Below, in pieces: positions 47,501 to 56,657 of a stretch of DNA of 64,000 nt. How positions within the stretch are numbered: position 1 is the stretch's first letter; each line of letters opens with the position of its first letter. A program made the position numbers and the translations under genes. The stretch is from Flammeovirgaceae bacterium UBA2371 (GTDB taxonomy: Bacteria > Bacteroidota > Bacteroidia > Cytophagales > Cyclobacteriaceae). The stretch covers positions 1 to 64,000 of the forward strand of contig DDTF01000038.1 of assembly GCA_002345965.1 (NCBI GenBank), read 5' to 3'. The notes under the pieces were generated by a model. It was not told the DNA's origin. It was given only the letters and a program-made list of their open reading frames with translations, and made no database searches.

Positions 47501-47637
47501 AACTTCGGTATCGGATCAGGATCAGAGTAAGGGTAAGTCTTAAACATTCGATCATACTCCTTAATGGTTGATAGGGATTGGGCCTTTGCCCCGTTGAGTA
47601 ACAGATAATATATAATTAAATAAAATACTTTTTTCAT
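44548..47637 (-). CDS. Secreted DUF5107-TPR protein
   Basis: A 1,029-residue exported protein (signal peptide ending GAKAQ). The N-terminal ~430 residues are a DUF5107 domain with a galactose-mutarotase-like beta-sandwich look (VMILPEIGGKIWTA, GAWTSGGIEANYG, APYGTDEWTEYWFPV). The remainder is a long series of TPR units (for example AEGKLKESLTKNPNFLPALTD, quoted in part). DUF5107 proteins are frequently found with glycan-degrading genes. It starts seven bases after the upstream glycoside-hydrolase-like gene, so the two form an operon, probably acting on a shared carbohydrate. Confidence 0.85.
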   Translation of the reverse strand: MKKVFYLIIYYLLLNGAKAQSLSTIKEYDRMFKTYPYSDPDPIPKFELIYPYFRFDGYTDKAVNKNWKVVELENDYIKVMILPEIGGKIWTAIEKSTGKPFIYFNQVVKFRDIAMRGAWTSGGIEANYGIIGHTPNCSTPVDYWNEKKADGSVSCFIGTLDLLTQTYWTLEINLPKDKAFFTTRSFWHNSTGVEQPYYTWMNAGLKAAGNLQFIYPGNKYLGHNGEYGDWPINKSNGKDISYYENNNFGQYKSYHVFGQYNNFFGGYWHEEDFGMGRYATYADKPGKKIWIWGLSQQGMIWEKLLTDTNGQYVEVQSGRLFNQTAELSTYTPFKHRGFAPYGTDEWTEYWFPVIGTKGFVQANPYGSLNATIREGKLVIAFSPLQNFDEELKVTKGGLTVYSKDSSFKVLQPFVVAVNFSGDTDDVIVRIGDKVVYKFNQGQYDLNRPVDSPKNFDWNSAYGLWLQGKELIRSRNYQQAEGKLKESLTKNPNFLPALTDMALIMNLAGRHQQAFDYARHSLQVDTYDPAANYYYGLACLKLDKRVDAKDGFDIALQSAEFRGAAATELSKIYLMEKNYEEARELALNAINYNRDNTTAYQLLAITHRKLNDVNKASQVLEVINKQGPLNHFTRFENYLLNKSVENRNGFTSMIRNEMPWESYLQLGIEYFELGLFEECIDVLMLAPSNPELYYWLAYVKEKSGDKNFEKWIEQANNLSPEFVFPFRPASGKVLNWVIHRTDHWKPRYYLALINWHGNQKDKARKLFLDCDDVPDFAPFYAARAELIEERRLTDLKKATQIDPNQWRYGKLIINYFLETGNTNEAVAWGQLYSKKHPANYMISMLYAKALLYDGQMESASKILSSTKILPYEGATESRSLYRESWLMQSVVSIKNKKYKQALTMIKKARQWPDNLGVGKPYDADIDDRVENYLESLCYIELKNVIAAETKWKEIIDFKAQDGFGQFVVAVVLKKMGKSDMGSVLLGDWSKNEPNERLVKWSREAFDGKVDTDFDYDHPDFRIIKAVLSPN

Positions 47638-47644
47638 ATATCAA

Positions 47645-50617
47645 TCATTGAATCACAATCAAAAAGCCTTTGCCTTTAGGAATGACAAAAGCATCTTTAA
47701 TAGCCAGTGTTTTCTCTTCCTGATAATCCTTAATTGCTGGCATCTGCATCAGTGATCTGGGTTTCAATCCCATTGCTCTCCAATCAATTTCCAGATTCAC
47801 CTTAACATCATCTTCAGCCCAACTTGCAATTGCTATTAATAAAGCATCATTCTTTTTGTAAAGTGTTGCTTTTACTTTCTCATGATTGATTTTCACGGGA
47901 TTGTCATTGGCCCAATAACCGATCATATCCGTATCCTGAATTCCAAACTCATCCCAGAATTGCCAGATTTGTGAAGGATCATCGCCACCCCATGGCAAGC
48001 GGTTGGTCATACCGTATACCATCCCTCTCCACTTGTTGCCTCCCTTTTCCAACATTTCTCCCATTAAACCAAAAGGAATTCCCGATACCTCAATTAACCA
48101 AAAATCCGGATCCATGTTATAATCGAAATACTCGCCAAACCATAATCGGTTTAAGTAGGGGAAATGTTCTAAATACAAATTGGCACTGTTGTTGAACCCG
48201 TCCCGCTTGTTAAATTGATTGGCTGAATGCAAATCAATTATTCCCGGACCACGATCGCTACTCAGCACCCTTCTGATTCGTTTCATGGTAGTGCGATCAA
48301 ATGCTACATCATCCAGATAGATGCCATCAATACCTACGTTCTTCACCAGCCAGCTCATACCTTCCACATAGTAATTGTGCCACCTGCTCATTCCACTGTT
48401 GATAATCGCGGCATCTTTCAGTTCAGGAACAAACCAGGCTGCGATATAATTATCCACAATATGCTCCTGCAGCCATGAAAACCCACCTCCTCCACCTGGC
48501 GAATATATCTCTGTACCCAGACTGCGCATTGGGTGCGTTTCGTAGGCACGATTCGATAACTCACGAATCGTATTGTATATTTTGACTTTTAATCCTTTAT
48601 CATGTGCTTCATCAATGTAAGCTTTCATTTCTTTCCATCTAATAAATGGATAGTTGATATAAGGATTGATGTCATTCGCATGATGCACATTGACCACAGA
48701 TGCTTTCTTACTCAAGATCGTATCTACCGGACTGAATTTATGATAGAACCTTGTTTTCCATTGAAAGTCTGTATCAATGGTGTGAAATGGAGTAATCAAT
48801 AAATTGAAATCAAAATGCAATACCTCACCCTTTTTCATCTCCCTTGAACCACTGTAAGCTCGTATCAGTGTAACATCATCATTATCTTCAATGGTAATAC
48901 CGCCATTTCCAGAATTGCCCCAGGACGATGGGAGCACCAAAGGTTTCTGCAAATAGAAGTTAGTATTGAGTGGACGCACATAATTTTCGTCTCTGAATGA
49001 AAAATGAATCCCACCATTAACATCACCTATCCATCCTCCATCTTGATTTTTATTGGCCACATCCCACTCCCAATTAATACTAGGGCTTCTATACCCACCA
49101 CGTTCACCCAATCCCATAAAGTAGGGTGCTGCCGATTGACGCATCGGAATTTCAAGTCGTGCCTCACCTAATGTTAAATCTTCTTTTGCTGTTAGTACAA
49201 TTGAATACTTCACAAATCCATCAAATTCGATTTCACCACTCACTTTCATCAACATCTCAACTGACTCATTGGTGGTCTCCCAGCGAACGCGTCCATCTGT
49301 TTTCTCAATAAATCGAACACCATTGTTTTTCCAGTTGATTGCTTCGGTACCATTGATATTCATGCGAAACGCAAAACCATTTTTCAAAAGAGGTTTGCCC
49401 TCCCTTGTCATAGAAGTCATTTTCGAATCGAAATAACAGTTGATCTGCTCAGGTAGTCCATAAGCATCCAAATGCATCTCTCTGCCTAAAAGAGAAATAG
49501 ACCTGTCAGCGACAACTAAAGGGGTGTAGGGAGCAATTATTTCGTTATCCTGACCCAATTGAGAATTGAGCCAGGTCAATCTGGTTTGCTTCCATGGTTC
49601 ATTAACACCCCCAACAGACAACAATTCATTGCCAACAGTAAGTTGAATTGCAATGACAGTTGATTTATTCCCATCAGAAGTTATGGTTGCAGTTCCTTCA
49701 TAGGTACCAGGTATTGTTTCAGCGGGCACATCAATCAAGACCCAAAGGGCCTGCACATCACCTTTTGCTACATCTATTTTCTTATTGAACGGCCTACCAT
49801 CCCAGTTTATCCCAGAAGTATTTAAACTTGACATTACTGCTGAGGGAATCCGTCCACCAGCGTTATTCTTTAAATCTGAAAATTCAATATTTACATTTTT
49901 TAAATCCTGTTGTGAAGCATAAACACCTAGCTGATAGGTGAAATTTTCTCCTCTTGCCGCACTGTCAGACAATTTATTTTGAACACCCTTTTCAATCCAT
50001 CGATAGGGCAAATCATGAGGCATCTTAATGGGATGCAATCTATTTTCAGGAAAGACAATGTAATTACCCTTATGCTTTGAAATTAAATTACTGACTTCAT
50101 TTTGCGTGGCAATCACCTCCATGGGATAAAAACTATTCAATTCGTCCATCGATTGAATCCCGGAGGTTTTAGCCGCTTTGGCGGATCTGATCTTTTTTAG
50201 CCAGCTGGCATCTGCGTTGGTCTGGAAGGGTGGATATTTAACAGTAGGATAATTTGATCGTCCTACTGTCATATACTTCATATAATAAATGTAGTAGGTG
50301 CCCACTCCAGCTTCAGGCTCAAAAAATATTTCACCAGATTCCCTTGAAATAGTACCTAATGAAACATTCTCTATTAGCTCTCCATTCTCAGTATGCACGA
50401 CAATAGTTTTGTCCTGAGGATTAACATCTCTTCTCCTCCATGGAATAGTGACTTTTGCAGCGTCCCCTTTCGTTGAAACCTGCACTACCGCTCTGTGATT
50501 GCCCAATGAATCAGGATCCCAGCAGTTGTCGCAGACTGAAAACTTAACTTCCTGACCAAGGGACGAATTGAAAAATGAAAACAAGGATATGATAGCAAGC
50601 AAAAATTTCATCATCAT
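47645..50617 (-). CDS. Secreted glycoside-hydrolase-like protein (DUF6067/GH123-like)
   Basis: A 990-residue exported protein (signal peptide ending SSLGQ; three tandem ATGs at the start). An N-terminal beta domain to about 330 and a beta-sandwich to about 640 precede an alpha/beta-barrel-like region (about 650-880). The barrel holds KGLKVKIYNTIRELS, VGIDGIYLDDVAFDR (Asp pair near a strand end, a good catalytic candidate) and GIIDLHSANQF. It resembles DUF6067 glycoside-hydrolase-domain proteins and distantly GH123. The substrate is unknown and no SusC/SusD pair is nearby. It leads the DUF5107 gene. Confidence 0.8.
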   Translation of the reverse strand: MMMKFLLAIISLFSFFNSSLGQEVKFSVCDNCWDPDSLGNHRAVVQVSTKGDAAKVTIPWRRRDVNPQDKTIVVHTENGELIENVSLGTISRESGEIFFEPEAGVGTYYIYYMKYMTVGRSNYPTVKYPPFQTNADASWLKKIRSAKAAKTSGIQSMDELNSFYPMEVIATQNEVSNLISKHKGNYIVFPENRLHPIKMPHDLPYRWIEKGVQNKLSDSAARGENFTYQLGVYASQQDLKNVNIEFSDLKNNAGGRIPSAVMSSLNTSGINWDGRPFNKKIDVAKGDVQALWVLIDVPAETIPGTYEGTATITSDGNKSTVIAIQLTVGNELLSVGGVNEPWKQTRLTWLNSQLGQDNEIIAPYTPLVVADRSISLLGREMHLDAYGLPEQINCYFDSKMTSMTREGKPLLKNGFAFRMNINGTEAINWKNNGVRFIEKTDGRVRWETTNESVEMLMKVSGEIEFDGFVKYSIVLTAKEDLTLGEARLEIPMRQSAAPYFMGLGERGGYRSPSINWEWDVANKNQDGGWIGDVNGGIHFSFRDENYVRPLNTNFYLQKPLVLPSSWGNSGNGGITIEDNDDVTLIRAYSGSREMKKGEVLHFDFNLLITPFHTIDTDFQWKTRFYHKFSPVDTILSKKASVVNVHHANDINPYINYPFIRWKEMKAYIDEAHDKGLKVKIYNTIRELSNRAYETHPMRSLGTEIYSPGGGGGFSWLQEHIVDNYIAAWFVPELKDAAIINSGMSRWHNYYVEGMSWLVKNVGIDGIYLDDVAFDRTTMKRIRRVLSSDRGPGIIDLHSANQFNKRDGFNNSANLYLEHFPYLNRLWFGEYFDYNMDPDFWLIEVSGIPFGLMGEMLEKGGNKWRGMVYGMTNRLPWGGDDPSQIWQFWDEFGIQDTDMIGYWANDNPVKINHEKVKATLYKKNDALLIAIASWAEDDVKVNLEIDWRAMGLKPRSLMQMPAIKDYQEEKTLAIKDAFVIPKGKGFLIVIQ

Positions 50618-50719
50618 ATGACTTAACTTAAAATAAGGTGTTAATAAATTTATTTAAACTTTTGATTAATCGAGTTTATCCAAGACATTTATTCCAACAC
50701 ACTTAATATTTTGTGAGCT

Positions 50720-51895
50720 ATGAATCTGGATGAATTACGAAAAGATACTCCCGGTTGTGAAACCAAAATGCATTTTAACAACGCAGGCGCTTCACTTCCC
50801 CCCTTGCCTGTTACCAATGCAATACAGGAGTACATTTCCTTTGAATCCCTCACAGGAGGTTATGAAGCCGCAGACGCAAGAAAAAATGAAATACACGAAT
50901 TCTATTCCAGTACCGCCACGCTATTAAACACGAATGCGGATAATATAGCATTTACTTCCAGTGCTACCAGTTCATTTGCACTTGCACTTTCATCTATTCC
51001 TCTGCAAAAAGGTGATGCCGTGCTGATTGCCAACGAAGATTACATCTCCAATCAAATTGCTTTTCTTTCTTTACAACAACGATTTGGAATTCAATTGTTA
51101 CGTGCCAAAAGTTTATCAACTGGAGGTTTAGACCTGGAGGATATGGCCATGCAGATCAATAAATGCAGACCCAAATTGGTGTCAGTGAGCCATGTGCCCA
51201 CCAACACGGGGTTGGTTCAACCGATTGAAGAAGTGGGCAAGCTATGCAACGAAAAAGAAATACCTTATTTGGTAGATGCTTGCCAATCCGTGGGACAACT
51301 GCCCGTAGACGTAAAAAAAATTGGCTGCGACTTTCTCAGCGCAACCATGCGTAAATTCCTAAGGGGTCCCAGAGGCGCTGGATTCCTATACGTATCGGAC
51401 AGCATCCTTCGAAAAAAATTAGCGCCTTTATTTGTGGATATGAGAGGTGCTGAATGGACTGGTCCGGATACTTTTGAAGTGCGCATGACCGCAAAACGTT
51501 TTGAAGAATGGGAGCTACCATATGCTCTGGTAATGGGTAGCAAAGCGGCTGTTGAATACGCAAGCAACGTAGGTATTGAAAATATTGCCGCCAGAAATAA
51601 AATACTTAGTGATCTCCTGAAAGCAAAGTTAAATGCAATAGAATTGAAAGTGCTCGATTTAGGACTCAATCAATCCAGTATCATTACAGTTGAAATGCCC
51701 GGAAAACAACCTCAGGAAGTACTTGAGTACTTGAGAGCCATTAATATCAACACCTCTACGAGTCACCGCTCCTATGCGCAAATCGACTTCCAATCAAAAA
51801 AAGTGGATTGGGCACTTAGAATCTCTCCTCATTATTTTAATACAGAGGATGAAATTGATAGCTTGATTCAAGCGCTGGAAGATCTCAATGATTAA
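50720..51895 (+). CDS. Class V aminotransferase-fold PLP enzyme (cysteine desulfurase/lyase-like)
   Basis: A 391-residue PLP enzyme of fold type I, class V. FNNAGASLPPLP is at the N-terminus; VSVSHVPTNTG, YLVDACQSVGQLPVDV (Asp and Gln that hold PLP) and the Schiff-base lysine in ATMRKFLRGPRGAGFLYV follow. The sequence resembles SufS-like and isopenicillin-N-epimerase-like lyases, but no SUF genes are adjacent and the catalytic Cys loop of desulfurases was not identified. It is followed five bases later by a membrane protein gene. Confidence 0.88.
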   Translation: MNLDELRKDTPGCETKMHFNNAGASLPPLPVTNAIQEYISFESLTGGYEAADARKNEIHEFYSSTATLLNTNADNIAFTSSATSSFALALSSIPLQKGDAVLIANEDYISNQIAFLSLQQRFGIQLLRAKSLSTGGLDLEDMAMQINKCRPKLVSVSHVPTNTGLVQPIEEVGKLCNEKEIPYLVDACQSVGQLPVDVKKIGCDFLSATMRKFLRGPRGAGFLYVSDSILRKKLAPLFVDMRGAEWTGPDTFEVRMTAKRFEEWELPYALVMGSKAAVEYASNVGIENIAARNKILSDLLKAKLNAIELKVLDLGLNQSSIITVEMPGKQPQEVLEYLRAININTSTSHRSYAQIDFQSKKVDWALRISPHYFNTEDEIDSLIQALEDLND

Positions 51896-51900
51896 GTATA

Positions 51901-52479
51901 ATGACTACTCGCAATACTATATTGATTTGCCTTATTATGGAAGCGGGTTTGGCTGCCCTGGGCATTGTCAACTATGGCTGGAGTGTGGAAGCGCTTCAAG
52001 CCACCACGCGTTTTAGCGGAAGGTTTTCACTGTTAATCTTTAGTATCATTTTTCTTGCTAACCGACCCGAGGATACCTATGCAGTGCTTTCAAAAAAACC
52101 TTTCCACATTTTTGCTTTGGCACACGGCATTCACCTGCTGGAGTTAATTACTTTTATTTTTGTTTCAGGCACACCCATTATTCTCTATCGTGCTGCCGGG
52201 GGATTCCTTGCTTACGGTATGATTTTTTTAATGCCTGTTCTTTCTGATCGACTAGAGCTGGGTTTGTTATCAGAAAAAAAGTATAAAATTGCCAGTATCG
52301 TATTTCAATATTTTGTGTGGGGTATTTTTTTTCTTACCTACTTACCGCGGGTAAGAGGATCGCTTCCAAATGTAGGAGGAAGCTACATTGAACATGTTAT
52401 TCTATTAGGATGGGTTTCACTCATGCTGGGCATGAAATTGCCACGAGTCCTATTTAAAAGAAAACAATCAAAAATTTAA
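51901..52479 (+). CDS. Polytopic membrane protein, function unknown
   Basis: A 192-residue integral membrane protein with about six hydrophobic helices. A His-rich helix reads HIFALAHGIHLLELI, and a later HVILLGW adds another His. FSGRFSLLIFSIIF at the N-terminal side is reminiscent of ferric-reductase/MsrQ-like cores, which bind haem through paired helix histidines, but the match is partial and the protein is small. It starts five bases after the PLP enzyme gene and so belongs to its operon. The stop is 10 bases from the convergent CHAT gene. Confidence 0.65.
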   Translation: MTTRNTILICLIMEAGLAALGIVNYGWSVEALQATTRFSGRFSLLIFSIIFLANRPEDTYAVLSKKPFHIFALAHGIHLLELITFIFVSGTPIILYRAAGGFLAYGMIFLMPVLSDRLELGLLSEKKYKIASIVFQYFVWGIFFLTYLPRVRGSLPNVGGSYIEHVILLGWVSLMLGMKLPRVLFKRKQSKI

Positions 52480-52489
52480 CAAGGATAAC

Positions 52490-55297
52490 TTACTGCCCCA
52501 TCATCACAAAGGCTCCCCAGTAATAGGGCTCTTTGTACTTTGCCATTAATTGTAGCTGTGCTTGCTTAAATGCTTTCAATTTATTGTTGCTCTTTACCCA
52601 ATTGTTATAAAAGTTGGTCATCAAAAGCTGGGTAGCAGCATCATCCACTTTCCATAAGCTCATAATAAGTGCATTGGCCCCTGCCACCTGAAAGGCACGT
52701 TGTAATCCATAAACCCCCTCTCCTGCCCTTACATCTCCCAAACCTGTTTCGCAGGCACTTAAAATAATCAAATCGGTGCCCTCGAGCGAAAGGTTCATTG
52801 CTTCATAGGCGGTTAGTACACCATTGTCATTACTTTGCAAATCAGGAATGGTATGGCCCATTAAAGTTTTAGATGCCCCCGCAAGCAGTAAACCCGAACG
52901 CAGCAAAGGATTGCTTTTGGCATTTTCCGCACTTACACCAGCTGCACTTTTATTTACATCAGCATCTGCGAGAAAATATCCATGTGTGGCAATGTGCATA
53001 AGTTGAGGCCCTTTCACCGATTTGAGGTTCTTTTCTGAAGCTTCTAATTCAGAAAGCGCACTTACCCTATACCCATTTGATTTTAGAATTTTCGAAACAT
53101 TCTCTAGCTCTACTTTCGTTCCAGGTAAAGCTGCAACCGTGTTGCCTCCATAGTTGGGAAAGCCCAGTAAGAAGGCATCCTTCTTTAGTGCTGCTGGCTT
53201 TTTATTCTTTATTCCAATTAAATCCTTTGAATTACCCACCACCACTAAATCATATCGGTTGATGATGTAATCTCCTTCTGGTTGTTTAAGTGTGCTAACA
53301 TTAATCTGATTGTAAACACCATCAGGAGAAAAATAAATTGTTTTTTTTCCTGCAAGCAATGGATCAAATTTCCTCCAGTACTGATCATAAGAATATCCGT
53401 CTTCCGATTTTTGTTGAATTGAATTTTTATAATACTTTGAATAACGTGTCTCTAATTGATTGCCATTTTCTAAAACTATCAACTTAGGAACGGTAGCTCC
53501 CTTGGTTGCTACCATTATTGCATACCTGGATTCATTGTTTAAATCCCTGTCAAAACCCCTTAAGCGAATTACTTCAACCACAGCCTCATTGTCTGTGAGT
53601 AAGGACATCACTTGATCATACCTGATCATTTCTGCTGAGTAACCTGCAGAGAAGTCTTTTGACCTCTGCGACAGAGACCGTTCCATATTATTGGCATTGC
53701 TCTCCAGTGCACTCAAATTGATATTTTGTTTTTCCAATTCCTCCTTAGATAATGCATAATACCTTGCGAGGGTCTCCTTTTGAGCGATCCATGAAAGGTA
53801 GTCATCAATCAACCCTTTGTCGCCACTGGCAAGGATTGTCTGCTTTATCTTATTGGTAGCGCTTAATAGCAATGCTTTGGTAGCCATCTGGTAGTTAAAC
53901 ATATCCGTCAAAATAGAGGCATCACTACCGCTTGCTTCAATGGCATAATTGAAGAAGCGTTGAAACCTTGGTTGCAAAACATCCCAATATTTAGTTTTCT
54001 CAGCCTCACTCATTGGCGGAAAATAATGATTGATGAAGTCTACTGATTTCCCCATAGCTTCTTCATAGAAAGGTTTGGCCTTGGCCAAATCATTTTTCTT
54101 CCAATAAAGAATTCCAAGGTCCTCCACAGATTTCACATACTCAGGATGGTTGGCAGAAAGCACAGCGAGATTTATGTCTCTGGCTCGCACTAGCGCCTTC
54201 TCCGCATCATCAAATCGCGATTGCATGCGATAAAAATTACCTAAGTCATTCAAAGCTTTGGCGTAGGAGGCGTTGTTCTCCGTAAATTTCTTCTTGTACA
54301 CATCCACTGCTTTCAGAAACAACTCCTCTACTTGATCCATTTTTCCCATTTGTATGTACAGCAAGCCCATTTGATTGAGCAGGCTGGCATATTCAGGGTT
54401 ATTTTTCTGAAATCGATTTTCAAAAATCTTTTTGATTTCCAAAAAAGTAGCTTCCGCTTTGGAGAGGTCTCCAGACAATTGATACAGCGTTGCCAGATTT
54501 AGCTGAAATCTTCTATTGTCAAAAGACTTTTTCCCTTCCAGCGCTTTTTTTGGCGCTGCATCTGAAGAGGAAATGGAGGCCTTCATCAATTGCACCGCCT
54601 GGTCGTACCTGCCCAACTCCTGGTAAAGCATAGCCTTGTTATTAAGGACGATGGCAGTTTGCATTGAAGCTTCTCCAAAAATTCCGTTGCACATTTCTAA
54701 TGCCTCATCAAATTTCTTCTCGGCCTCATTGTATTTGCCTAATTGTTGCTCCAGCTTGGCCAAACTATTCAAGTTGGCAGCATAAGCAGCACTGCTTTTA
54801 CCCTGAGTTTTTTCACTTCGGGCTAAGGCATCTTCTATATATTGTTTCGATTCATCCATCCGTCCTTGCACCAGGTACACCAAGCCAATATTAGACAAGC
54901 ACCGCAAATAGCTGATGTCATCAGTTAAATTGCTTTCTTCCATATAGCTTTTGGCTTGAATAAAAGAAGCCTCCGCCAATTTGTACCATCTGGCATTATA
55001 AAAAGTAATGGCAAGCTCTAATGTATCACGCGCAATTTCAGCGGTAGTCTTGTCAGAACGCTCTTTTAAATTATACAGCCCTCTGGCCAGCCCCTCTCCC
55101 TTTTGTTCCACGTCATAAAAGCCGGCATTTTCGTTGACAGAAATAGCAAACTGGAAATCAATCAACTCAAGCTCCGCTTTCTTCTTTGCTCCGGAATCTC
55201 CCAATCCTTTAATGAGTGATTTGGTCCAATCATCTTGACCATAGGCTGAAAAACAAAAAATACCAGCCAGAATTGTAAGCGTGATTCTTATGTTCAT
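52490..55297 (-). CDS. Secreted TPR-CHAT (caspase-like) protein
   Basis: About 935 residues from ATG 55297, which heads a clean signal peptide (FCFSAYGQ); an upstream ATG at 55342 would add 15 residues. The first ~420 residues are TPR repeats of the long, tetratricopeptide_12 type (LNSLAKLEQQLGKYNEAEKKF, quoted in part; repeated at ~42-residue spacing). The C-terminal ~300 residues are a CHAT domain with the catalytic dyad His772 (IATHGYF) and Cys849 (ILSACETGLGD). CHAT proteases cut partner proteins on TPR-borne recognition. Being exported, its target is periplasmic or external. Confidence 0.93.
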   Translation of the reverse strand: MNIRITLTILAGIFCFSAYGQDDWTKSLIKGLGDSGAKKKAELELIDFQFAISVNENAGFYDVEQKGEGLARGLYNLKERSDKTTAEIARDTLELAITFYNARWYKLAEASFIQAKSYMEESNLTDDISYLRCLSNIGLVYLVQGRMDESKQYIEDALARSEKTQGKSSAAYAANLNSLAKLEQQLGKYNEAEKKFDEALEMCNGIFGEASMQTAIVLNNKAMLYQELGRYDQAVQLMKASISSSDAAPKKALEGKKSFDNRRFQLNLATLYQLSGDLSKAEATFLEIKKIFENRFQKNNPEYASLLNQMGLLYIQMGKMDQVEELFLKAVDVYKKKFTENNASYAKALNDLGNFYRMQSRFDDAEKALVRARDINLAVLSANHPEYVKSVEDLGILYWKKNDLAKAKPFYEEAMGKSVDFINHYFPPMSEAEKTKYWDVLQPRFQRFFNYAIEASGSDASILTDMFNYQMATKALLLSATNKIKQTILASGDKGLIDDYLSWIAQKETLARYYALSKEELEKQNINLSALESNANNMERSLSQRSKDFSAGYSAEMIRYDQVMSLLTDNEAVVEVIRLRGFDRDLNNESRYAIMVATKGATVPKLIVLENGNQLETRYSKYYKNSIQQKSEDGYSYDQYWRKFDPLLAGKKTIYFSPDGVYNQINVSTLKQPEGDYIINRYDLVVVGNSKDLIGIKNKKPAALKKDAFLLGFPNYGGNTVAALPGTKVELENVSKILKSNGYRVSALSELEASEKNLKSVKGPQLMHIATHGYFLADADVNKSAAGVSAENAKSNPLLRSGLLLAGASKTLMGHTIPDLQSNDNGVLTAYEAMNLSLEGTDLIILSACETGLGDVRAGEGVYGLQRAFQVAGANALIMSLWKVDDAATQLLMTNFYNNWVKSNNKLKAFKQAQLQLMAKYKEPYYWGAFVMMGQ

Positions 55298-55412
55298 AAA
55301 TTTCAATAGAATGTTTCTGAGCCGAATCAATAATTGATCCATATTAATTAAGTCAGAACGATCCGTTCAATAAAGATTCTTATTAATATCCCTTAAATTT
55401 CCACAAAATTAA

Positions 55413-56603
55413 GTGAAAGTGAAACTATACCGAAATCTGGCAGACGCAGTAATAAATACTCTTCAAATTATCTTTGAAGAAAACCGGTATGCCGATAAGG
55501 TAATTGAAAAAACGCTGAAGCAAAACCCCAAATGGGGTGCCCGCGACAGGCGTTTTATTGCAGAAACAACGTATGATATTGTTCGGTGGTTTCGTTTTTT
55601 AAAGAAAGTTTCCGGTGCCGATGATCATGACTACTGGCGCCTGCTGGGTGCATGGCTGATTTGGAAAAAGATAGAAATACCTGACTGGGGGCCATTTAAT
55701 GATCTTAGCACAAAAACTATTAGCGAAAATCTTTTAAAGGAATATCCATTACCCATACAAGAGTCCATTCCTGATTGGTTACATGATTTGGGAAGTCAAG
55801 AGTTGCCTTTGCGATGGAGCAATGAAATAAAAAGTTTGAATCAGGAAGCCTCCGTAGTGTTAAGAGTAAACACACTTAAGGCCGACAAAAATACTATCCG
55901 GCAACAGCTACAAGAAGAAGGTATTGAAACCATCCCTGATCCAAAATTTACCTCAGCACTTTTGCTGGCTAAAAGAATGAATGTATTTGGGAGCAAAGCC
56001 TTTAAGTCAGGTTTGTTTGAAGTACAGGATGCCGGCTCTCAATTGATTGCTCCTTTCTTAAGAGCCGAACCAGGTATGCGGGTAATTGATGCCTGTGCAG
56101 GAGCAGGAGGAAAAACACTTCACCTTGCGTCTTTGATGGAAAATAAGGGACGTATCGTTGCCATGGACACTGAAGCGTGGAAACTGGAGGAGTTAAAAAA
56201 ACGAGCAAGAAGAGCCGGTGCAAATAATATTGAAACCAAAGTGATAGAAAATTCTAAAAGCATCAAGCGGCTAGCGAACTCTGCAGACCGTTTACTCCTG
56301 GATGTACCTTGCTCCGGATTAGGGGTGCTGAAAAGAAATCCAGATGCCAAGTGGAAGTTATCCATGGACTATATTTTAAAGGTGAAGGAGCTGCAGCAAA
56401 AAATTCTATCTGAGTACTCTATCATGATAAAACCAGGAGGCATGTTGGTTTACTCAACCTGCAGCATACTCCCCTCAGAAAACGAAAAGCAAGTACATCA
56501 ATTTCTAAATTCGAACGAAGGCTTTGAATTGGTAGATGAAAAGCATAGCTGGCCCTCTGAAGGCTTTGATGGATTTTACATGGCCCTGTTAAGAAAGAAA
56601 TAG
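55413..56603 (+). CDS. RsmB/NOP-family rRNA (cytosine-C5) methyltransferase
   Basis: A 396-residue SAM-dependent RNA methyltransferase. An N-terminal RNA-binding domain is followed by FEVQDAGSQLIAPFL, the SAM loop DACAGAGGKTLHLASLM, and the two active-site cysteines in LLDVPCSGLGVLKRNPD and YSTCSILPSENEKQV. It makes m5C in 16S rRNA or a related position. The start is GTG at 55413, with another GTG two codons on; no ATG precedes the conserved region. Confidence 0.93.
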   Translation: MKVKLYRNLADAVINTLQIIFEENRYADKVIEKTLKQNPKWGARDRRFIAETTYDIVRWFRFLKKVSGADDHDYWRLLGAWLIWKKIEIPDWGPFNDLSTKTISENLLKEYPLPIQESIPDWLHDLGSQELPLRWSNEIKSLNQEASVVLRVNTLKADKNTIRQQLQEEGIETIPDPKFTSALLLAKRMNVFGSKAFKSGLFEVQDAGSQLIAPFLRAEPGMRVIDACAGAGGKTLHLASLMENKGRIVAMDTEAWKLEELKKRARRAGANNIETKVIENSKSIKRLANSADRLLLDVPCSGLGVLKRNPDAKWKLSMDYILKVKELQQKILSEYSIMIKPGGMLVYSTCSILPSENEKQVHQFLNSNEGFELVDEKHSWPSEGFDGFYMALLRKK

Positions 56604-56611
56604 TAGTTTTG
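56604..56611 (+). promoter_or_regulatory. Candidate -7 promoter element of plsC copy 2
   Basis: TAGTTTTG matches TAnnTTTG and lies 46 bases before the TTG start, immediately after the upstream stop codon. Confidence 0.4.
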
Positions 56612-56657
56612 TCGCTAATAGTCAGTTAGCAAAAATTAAGTTACAAATCTCAAGCAC

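Noticed and set aside
52490..55297. CRISPR- or gasdermin-associated CHAT defence system
   Set aside because: No cas, gasdermin or other defence genes adjoin it, and the protein carries a signal peptide.
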